Positions 37,702 to 64,000 of a DNA stretch of 64,000 nucleotides are shown here, piece by piece. The stretch is taken from the NCBI RefSeq assembly GCF_002086735.1, contig NZ_MVIJ01000005.1, forward strand, positions 96,781 through 160,780, written 5' to 3'. The notes below the pieces were generated by a model. It made no database searches, had not been told where the DNA came from, and saw only the letters and a program-made list of their open reading frames with translations. The DNA is from Mycobacterium scrofulaceum. GTDB lineage: Bacteria; Actinomycetota; Actinomycetes; Mycobacteriales; Mycobacteriaceae. Position numbers and translations under genes: made by a program. Numbering within the stretch: the first letter of the stretch is position 1; each line of letters opens with the position of its first letter.

Positions 37702-38199
37702 TCAGGCGGCATTGGGCGTCGACGGTCGCCGATCCGGACGCCCGCTTGATGAAGGGCCCCGATGGGGCACGGCCTCGAGCAGTGTCACGAGCCGCCCGGT
37801 CTCGTGGGGGATCGCGTAGATGCGTTGTTCGCCCGGGCGGGCGCCGGCGATGGAGCGGCCCAGCGGCGACGCCATCGAGTAGACCTTGATGTCGGCGTCC
37901 TCGGCGCCCCGCCGACCGAGCAGCAGGGTTTCGGTTTCACCGGTGGCGTCGTAGCGGATGGTCAGCACCGCGCCCGGCTCGGCGACCCGGTTGCCCGCGG
38001 GATCGTCGCGGACGGCGGCGCAGCCCAGCAGATGCTCGATCTCGCGGATGCGCCTTTGTCGTGCCGAGGGCCGCGCGCCGCGGTTCGCGCCGTAATCGAG
38101 GTAATCGTCGGGGACTTCGACGCTGCGCCGGGAGCGCAAGGCGTTCAACTCGTCCTGCAGCCGGCGGTAATGCCGGGGCGTGATGGAGATAGATGTCAT
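37702..38199 (-). CDS. GreA/GreB-family protein, copy B
   Basis: The protein has 165 residues. Its N-terminal helices (ITPRHYRRLQDELNALRSRR) and C-terminal VLTIRYDATGETETLLLGRRG and YSMASPLGRSIAGARPGE match copy A closely, so this is a tandem duplication. The end (about 150-165) is a Pro/Arg/Ser tail. It lies 17 nt upstream of copy A on the same strand, so both are probably in one transcript with the ANTAR gene. Confidence 0.82.
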   Translation of the reverse strand: MTSISITPRHYRRLQDELNALRSRRSVEVPDDYLDYGANRGARPSARQRRIREIEHLLGCAAVRDDPAGNRVAEPGAVLTIRYDATGETETLLLGRRGAEDADIKVYSMASPLGRSIAGARPGEQRIYAIPHETGRLVTLLEAVPHRGPSSSGRPDRRPSTPNAA

Positions 38200-38227
38200 C
38201 GCGTGCCGTCCTTTCGGTGAGTTGGGT

Positions 38228-38270
38228 GTCGTCAGGGGCGGGCCGATGCGTGGCTGCCGTCCCTGACGAC
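38228..38270. repeat. Long-loop inverted repeat upstream of GreA-like gene B
   Basis: GTCGTCAGGG (38228-38237) and CCCTGACGAC (38261-38270) are perfect 10-bp inverted arms with a 23-nt loop. It lies in the presumed 5' leader of the GreA/ANTAR operon and may be a regulator site or RNA hairpin. Confidence 0.5.
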
Positions 38271-38408
38271 GGGGAGCCCTTGCGGGGCAGGCTATTTGAC
38301 TTCCGGGCTACCAATCCCATGGTGGCTTGCGCGGGCATCCGCTCGCTTGCCCGAATCGGACAAGGGTGGGGCGGGCCATTGTTCCCTGCGGACAACACCT
38401 TGACCCAA

Positions 38409-38424
38409 GGGGGCGTGCGCCCCC
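38409..38424 (-). terminator. GC hairpin after the Rv1733c-like gene
   Basis: GGGGGCG-TG-CGCCCCC lies just after the minus-strand stop at 38428. It is a strong hairpin in the right place for a terminator, though without a T-tract. Confidence 0.5.
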
Positions 38425-38427
38425 AGG

Positions 38428-39057
38428 TCACCGGTGCCCGACGAGGCGGTCGAACTCGTGTTGCCATCTGGCGCCACGGGCACCGTCGAGGGCGTGGCGT
38501 ACGCCGGCGAACGAAGCGGCCACCGACAGGCTTACGGCGCACCACATCGCCGCCGCGATCCCGACCGCCTCGTCGCGGGGAGACACCATTGGCCGGCTCA
38601 CCGGCGCACCCCGGTGATTGACCCAGATCTCCACCCGGTCACCGACTTTGGCGGTGAGCGGTGCGGTGACGTCGCCGGTGTGTTCGGCCCCGGCGAATTC
38701 CCATCGGGCAGGGGCCGTGGCCGTCGTCCCGTCGAGGGTCGTGCGGGGGTGGCCGGCCCCGACGACCGTCGCGCTCACCGGCTGGCGGGTCTGGACCCAC
38801 TCGACGTGGGCGCGGCTCCGGGATTCGTGGACCGCGGTCCCGACGGCGGCGGCGATCGGCACGGTAAGCAGTGACACCGCGACAGCCAGTACCAACAGCA
38901 CCGCCTCGAGCCGGTCGCTCGCCCGAACCAGGGGATTACGGCCGAACAGCCGCGCGAACAGCGTTCGCGGCAACGGCACGGTGAACGTCTCCAGCGCGGA
39001 GTCATCGTCGCGCCGGCGGGCGGTCTGCGGTTGATGATCGTGACGCGGGCTGGTCAT
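38428..39057 (-). CDS. Rv1733c-like two-span membrane protein
   Basis: The protein has 209 residues. The segment RLFGRNPLVRASDRLEAVLLVLAVAVSLLTVPIAAAVGTAVHESRSR matches the start of M. tuberculosis Rv1733c, a DosR-regulon membrane protein and latency antigen, in pattern. Two hydrophobic segments (about 48-70 and 165-185) flank an external domain of about 95 residues; the C-terminus ends in a WQHEFDRL motif, again as in Rv1733c. ATG at 39057. No strong DosR box was found directly upstream. Confidence 0.85.
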   Translation of the reverse strand: MTSPRHDHQPQTARRRDDDSALETFTVPLPRTLFARLFGRNPLVRASDRLEAVLLVLAVAVSLLTVPIAAAVGTAVHESRSRAHVEWVQTRQPVSATVVGAGHPRTTLDGTTATAPARWEFAGAEHTGDVTAPLTAKVGDRVEIWVNHRGAPVSRPMVSPRDEAVGIAAAMWCAVSLSVAASFAGVRHALDGARGARWQHEFDRLVGHR

Positions 39058-39139
39058 CGGTGTCCTATCGAGGATCGGCGTGGGTGGAGGTCGGTCACCT
39101 CGATCGTGCCGCCGCCGGCGCCCGCGAAGCTTGCCGAAC

Positions 39140-39170
39140 TCCGACAAGGGCGCCACGGCGCGTTGTCGGA
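39140..39170. repeat. Hairpin between pucR-like gene and Rv1733c-like gene
   Basis: TCCGACAA (39140-39147) pairs with TTGTCGGA (39163-39170), and inside it GCGCC-AC-GGCGC (39150-39161) forms a second stem. It lies 16 nt after the stop of the PucR-type gene and about 80 nt before the start of the Rv1733c-like gene on the same strand, so it may be a terminator or a cis-regulatory element. Confidence 0.5.
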
Positions 39171-39186
39171 TTCCGACAGCGTTCGA

Positions 39187-40704
39187 TCAGGGGATATCGG
39201 CGGCCGCGAGCTCGATCATCAAGGCGAGCCGCTTTCTCGCGTCGTCCAGCGGCAGGTTGGTGATCTCGGCCATCTTGCGGAGGCGGTAGCGGACGGTGTT
39301 TTCGTGCACTCCGAGACGCTCGCCGGCTTCGGCGGGGTCGCCCTGGGCCTCGAGCCACGCCCGGAGCGTGGCGAGGTAGTCCGTTCCGTGGGCGCGGTCG
39401 TGGCGGCGCAGCTCGGCCACCGGTCCGCGGGTCGGGGTGCGGCCGGCCCGCGCTGCGGTGCGCAGCCGCTGCAGCAGGATGTCGTCCCACGATTCGTCGT
39501 AGGCGGGCGGAGCGGACTCCGGCGACGCCTCGTGCAGCGCCAGACACTCGTCGGCCTCCTGGCGCGCCGCGGCGAGGTCGGCCACCGCGGCCGCGCCGCT
39601 GATACCGGCCAATACGGTCACGTGTTCGGGAAGGGCGGCTGTCAGGCCGCTCACCCAGCGGCGTGCCGTCGAGGCCGGCCCGGCGGGAAGCACGGTGTAG
39701 ATCGTGTTGCCCGCCAGGGCGCTCCGACCGGGCCGTGACCAGCCGAACCCGGTGGTCGCGCGGTCGAACGCCAGCAGCAGGGCGGCGTCGCGTTCGGCGC
39801 CGACGGACGCCTGCAGCGCGATCACCCGCAAACCGCCCTGCGGCAGGCCGAGCTTGCTTGCCGCCGTGCCGGAATCGGCGCTGCCCTCCAGCAGCAGGAA
39901 CACCAGTTCGGACTCGACCTGACGTTCGAGATCGGCGCTGGCCTGTGAGCGCAACAGGTGCAGGGCGACGGTGTGGGCGCCCTCGGCCAGGGCGTTGCGG
40001 GCCGGCTCGTCCAGCGGCTCCGAACAGGCGACCCATACCGAACCCATCAGTTCCCGGCCGGAGCGCACCGCGACGACCATGCGCCCGGTCACGCCGTGGT
40101 CCGCGTCGCCCGCGACAAAGAACGGCTCCTCCGAGCCGGTCAGCTGCGCGAATACGCCGCGGGCGTCGAACAATGCGCGCAGCCGGTCCGGCGTCTGGCG
40201 GTCCAGGATGGTCTCGACCCGCGCCGGGTCGGGGTGCTGCTGCAGCCGCGAGTACGCGAGCACGCGCAGCAGCCGGTCATGGATGACCACGCCACTGCCG
40301 ATCGCCTCGGCCAGGCTGTCCGCCAGCGCGAACAGGTCGGTCGGGCCGCGGCCGGCGGCGGTTTCGCGGCCCTCCAGCACCAGCCCGTAGATGACAGCGG
40401 CCACCTCGCTCCACGAGAGCGTCTCGTCGACCACCATCACCGCGCCCACCCCGACGTCCTCGTCGAGCGTCAGCGGCTCGGCGCTCTCGCGTGTCAACAC
40501 CACGACCGCATGCGCCGAACGCGCCCAGCGGATCCCCTCTCCGAGCGACCCTGCGCCGATCGCGAGGAGGACGTCGCCGACGACGACGCGCTCACCCTCG
40601 TGGATGACCACGCTGCGCAACTCGGCCGACCTGGGCGCCGACGACCAGGCCAAGCGGACCCCATAACCACCCAGCACGTTGACCAAGCGGTCCAAAGTGA
40701 TCAC
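39187..40704 (-). CDS. PucR-family transcriptional regulator
   Basis: The protein has 505 residues. An N-terminal PucR sensor-like domain (LDRLVNVLGGYGVRLAW, VVVGDVLLAIG) is followed by a GGDEF-like middle region and a C-terminal helix-turn-helix with the family motif ERLGVHENTVRYRLRKM. Such regulators respond to small molecules such as purines or amino acids. GTG at 40704 has GGGAG upstream; a TTG at 40716 would add 4 residues. Confidence 0.88.
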   Translation of the reverse strand: MITLDRLVNVLGGYGVRLAWSSAPRSAELRSVVIHEGERVVVGDVLLAIGAGSLGEGIRWARSAHAVVVLTRESAEPLTLDEDVGVGAVMVVDETLSWSEVAAVIYGLVLEGRETAAGRGPTDLFALADSLAEAIGSGVVIHDRLLRVLAYSRLQQHPDPARVETILDRQTPDRLRALFDARGVFAQLTGSEEPFFVAGDADHGVTGRMVVAVRSGRELMGSVWVACSEPLDEPARNALAEGAHTVALHLLRSQASADLERQVESELVFLLLEGSADSGTAASKLGLPQGGLRVIALQASVGAERDAALLLAFDRATTGFGWSRPGRSALAGNTIYTVLPAGPASTARRWVSGLTAALPEHVTVLAGISGAAAVADLAAARQEADECLALHEASPESAPPAYDESWDDILLQRLRTAARAGRTPTRGPVAELRRHDRAHGTDYLATLRAWLEAQGDPAEAGERLGVHENTVRYRLRKMAEITNLPLDDARKRLALMIELAAADIP

Positions 40705-40809
40705 GAGCGCTCCCAACGCCGCCGAGAAAAGAGACGCCAGTGCCTTTGTATCGTCCCGGGAGTCCCCGCTGCATGCGATTGCCCGATCCGTGGCGGGGCG
40801 AGTCGCGTC

Positions 40810-41601
40810 TCAGAGGACGTGCATGCCCTGGGCCAGCTGCGAGACACCGACCACCGTGAACACGGTCACCAGGATCTGCCGGTGGTAGGCACGCACCCAG
40901 TCGTGCAGCTGCCGTAGCAGCGCCTGAGTACGCGCCGGCGCGGCGACGTAACCCACCAGGATCATCTCGACCACGGAATACATCAGCAGGACGAAGGCGA
41001 CGGAGGCGCTGACCTGGGTGGCGATCGCCGCCCTAGACGCCACGATGATCGCAAGAATGAAGAGAACCCCGTCGACCGGCACCGAAGCCAGGCCGATCAG
41101 CCACGCGATCCACAGCGATCCCTTTTCCCACGCGCGATGGGCTCGGTGGAGCAGGCGCCGCAACGCCGAATCATCGTCGGCGGAAACCTCCCCAGCGCGG
41201 GTCAGGAATCGTGGCACCGCGATCGGCGACTCCGGCGCCGGCGAGGGCGGCTCGGCGCCGGCGCTCGATGCCCGGGCCGCTACGCGCCGGCGCCCCGAGA
41301 AGCGCACCGCCATCAGCGCGGCGATCACCAGCCCGAGCACGCCGAGGCCAATCTGGATATGCGGGAGGGTCGAGCTCGCCGTCGGGGCCGCCGAGCCATG
41401 GCCGGCGGATCCGAAGACGGACGTGAAGTTCAGCAGGAGCAGCGGGGCGAGCAGCTCGGGCACGCACACGGTGAGGCCGCCGACCCAGTAGGCGAGCAAA
41501 TTCGGGCCCGGCCGCGGCCGCGAGATCATCAGGAGGGCGAGGCCGAGCCGCACCGGATTGAGCGCGGCCAGAATTCCCAGCCCCACCACGGACCCCCACA
41601 T
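40810..41601 (-). CDS. GAP-family membrane protein
   Basis: The protein has 263 residues with about six hydrophobic segments and a cytoplasmic Pro/Ala-rich loop (about 105-150). The start, GLGILAALNPVRLGLALLMISRPRP, is the signature of the GAP (Sap) family. In M. smegmatis GAP is needed for export of glycopeptidolipids. It is encoded about 1 kb from, and divergent to, the mbtH-NRPS operon, so a role in export of the lipopeptide is a reasonable inference; mycobacteria have several GAP paralogues. Confidence 0.83.
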   Translation of the reverse strand: MWGSVVGLGILAALNPVRLGLALLMISRPRPGPNLLAYWVGGLTVCVPELLAPLLLLNFTSVFGSAGHGSAAPTASSTLPHIQIGLGVLGLVIAALMAVRFSGRRRVAARASSAGAEPPSPAPESPIAVPRFLTRAGEVSADDDSALRRLLHRAHRAWEKGSLWIAWLIGLASVPVDGVLFILAIIVASRAAIATQVSASVAFVLLMYSVVEMILVGYVAAPARTQALLRQLHDWVRAYHRQILVTVFTVVGVSQLAQGMHVL

Positions 41602-42686
41602 TGGCGCAGCTCTACCCGTGGCCCGGGGCGTCTAAACACCTGCACGGGGGAATTGTGACCTACGGCATTGGTATGACCTCTGCCACACCCGCGATCGGGG
41701 TCGGCGTATCGAATCGCGCTCTGGGGCAAGGCGTTCGGATGACTGTCTTCGGTGAACGCCCCGCCAACCACGCGTGAACACCGCCGGCCACCGGCCCGTC
41801 GATCTGAGCCCGACGCCGGCGTGCGACCCGCCCCGACGACGTAGCCGGTGCCCCGGACCGCCGCCGTCTCCCCGGTGTCGGGGGTGACAGTTTGGGCGCA
41901 GCGCGTGCGCGGCCGACCGCTCCGCAGCAACCTTCGGCATCGCCGGCGGCCACGGCGCCGGACGGAGGGCAGCAACCGGCTATTGTGGCTTCGGCGTCGC
42001 GCCGGGACCGAGCGGCGATCTCACCTCGCGGTGGAGATCCGCAATAACGGGTGTTGAGACGCGTAATGCACGTACTTACGGTCCTCGCCGCTTCAACCGA
42101 CCTCTCGTCGTGAGTGGGCCCGGGACTCGGGCGCAAAGCACACCCTCCGTTGGGACCGACCCGTGCAGTCGATCTCGGCAAACCCCGCCCGGCGCCCCTC
42201 CCGTGCACCGGCGGGGCCGCCGCGGGACAAAAGTTTGTTTTGCTGGGCGGCCTGACGCGCGTGCAACAGCTCGGTGGTGCGAATCTCTTATGTGGGAACG
42301 AAATTCACATGTTTGACCTCAGGGGTCGGCGGGTACCCGCCGAGCCGTGGAGCGCGACATCCAAAGTCGTAGAGCCAGCCTGCTATTGGTCCGCTGGTGC
42401 GCCGACGGGAGCCCCCGCGAAACAGCGTATGCGGTTTCCGGGTTACCGTTGACGCTGCGGACGGCATTGCGATTCGGGTCGGGGACACAACTGGGGCCAG
42501 AACCGCAGCCAATGACGGTCACATCACGACGGGGATCTCCGCGAAGCTCGTTGGCGCCGGCGCCGTGCCGGTGTGCGAGTCGCCAAACTGGTCGAGACTA
42601 ACGGCCAATCCTGAAGCGCTGCAGCGCGGTTCGTGCTGCGCGCAGTGTTTCTTGCCATTTCCATCTCGGTTGTAGGAGGTCGTCCC
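41602..42686. promoter_or_regulatory. Long intergenic region upstream of mbtH-NRPS, with an 18-bp palindrome
   Basis: About 1.1 kb without a convincing gene. It should hold the promoters of both the GAP gene and the NRPS operon. TCGGCGGGTACCCGCCGA (42326-42343) is a perfect palindrome, extended to 42323-42346 with one mismatch. ATGTG and CACAT arms (about 42290-42310) lie just before it. Codon bias does not support any of the short frames here. Confidence 0.5.
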
Positions 42687-42908
42687 GTGCAGCTCAACCC
42701 GTTCGACGATGACAACGGCAAATTTGTCGTATTGGTCAATAACGAGGAGCAGCACAGCCTTTGGCCGGTGTTCGCCGACGTCCCGGCCGGCTGGCGAGTG
42801 GTGCATGGAGAGGCTGACCGCGCGTCTTGTCTGGACTACATCGAGAAAAACTGGCCCGATATCCGCCCGAAGGCGCTGCGTGACAGGCTGGCCGCTCCCG
42901 GTTTGTGA
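42687..42908 (+). CDS. mbtH: MbtH-like protein
   Basis: The protein has 73 residues with the full family signature: NPFDDDNGKFVVLVN, QHSLWP, PAGWRVVHG and CLDYIEKNWPDIRP. MbtH-like proteins bind NRPS adenylation domains and are often required for their folding or activity. The GTG at 42687 is preceded by AGGAGG. It lies 52 nt upstream of the NRPS, so both are one operon. Confidence 0.95.
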   Translation: MQLNPFDDDNGKFVVLVNNEEQHSLWPVFADVPAGWRVVHGEADRASCLDYIEKNWPDIRPKALRDRLAAPGL

Positions 42909-42960
42909 TGTATAGACGGTCTAGGTATGAAGGAGTGGGGAAAGCTTTCGGGGGGGTTTG

Positions 42961-64000
<21,040 letters not shown>

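Noticed and set aside
38306..38325. Weak DosR-box-like palindrome upstream of the GreA-like genes
   Set aside because: GGGATTGGTAGCCC matches only part of the DosR consensus, and its distance from the start is long. The link was suggested mainly by the nearby Rv1733c-like gene.

Overview
The window comes from a slow-growing Mycobacterium, most likely a non-tuberculous species close to the M. avium complex. It has high GC, many GTG starts and 1-8 nt gene overlaps. It keeps the gene order known in M. tuberculosis around Rv1697-Rv1733 (steA, mctB, pyrG, Nudix hydrolase, xerD, COMT-like gene, parA, scpA, scpB, rluB, cmk, der, SDR/cyclase/IclR operon, gabD2). Species cannot be fixed from the sequence alone.

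Region 1 (1-14103) is conserved core. steA (truncated on the left) and mctB are followed by pyrG, an ADP-ribose hydrolase and xerD. A convergent catechol O-methyltransferase comes next, then a tight parA-scpA-scpB-rluB-cmk-der operon. Between rluB and cmk lies an exact 60-bp tandem repeat that keeps the reading frame open into cmk. An SDR-cyclase-IclR operon with a clear promoter and overlapping palindromes, and a tRNA-Pro(GGG), end this part.

Region 2 (14058-21970) is a genomic island at the 3' half of tRNA-Pro. It is bounded by a 46-bp perfect direct repeat and contains no integrase. It carries a single-chain ECF-type transporter and a three-gene metal-transport-like cassette. The cassette is a FetA-like ATPase, a PacL/DUF1490 small membrane protein, and a FetB-like permease fused to the N-terminal domain otherwise found on CtpC-type P-type ATPases. 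A broken, rearranged TOTE-type primase remnant and a TacA-TacT toxin-antitoxin pair follow. The PacL/FetAB cassette is my best candidate for an undescribed system.

Region 3 (21971-42632) is mixed. It has small secreted proteins, including one with a putative type VII secretion signal domain, an alpha/beta hydrolase, gabD2 and an acyl-activating enzyme. It then has a block that looks stress-related: three DUF5994 paralogues, a transglutaminase-like protein, a PAS-ANTAR regulator, two GreA/GreB-like proteins, an Rv1733c-like membrane protein, a PucR regulator and a GAP-family membrane protein.

Region 4 (42687-64000) is an MbtH-like gene followed by a giant non-ribosomal peptide synthetase open to the right edge: 7013 codons with no stop. 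It has a starter condensation domain and at least six modules: C-A-T-E, C-A(MT)-T, C-A-T, C-A-T, C-A-T-E, C-A... The A domains of modules 1 and 4 are almost identical at DNA level over 1.6 kb. Modules 1-4 match the order expected for the M. avium subsp. paratuberculosis lipopentapeptide (acyl-D-Phe-N-Me-Val-Ile-Phe-Ala-OMe). An epimerase in module 5 and the presence of module 6 predict a longer, different lipopeptide.
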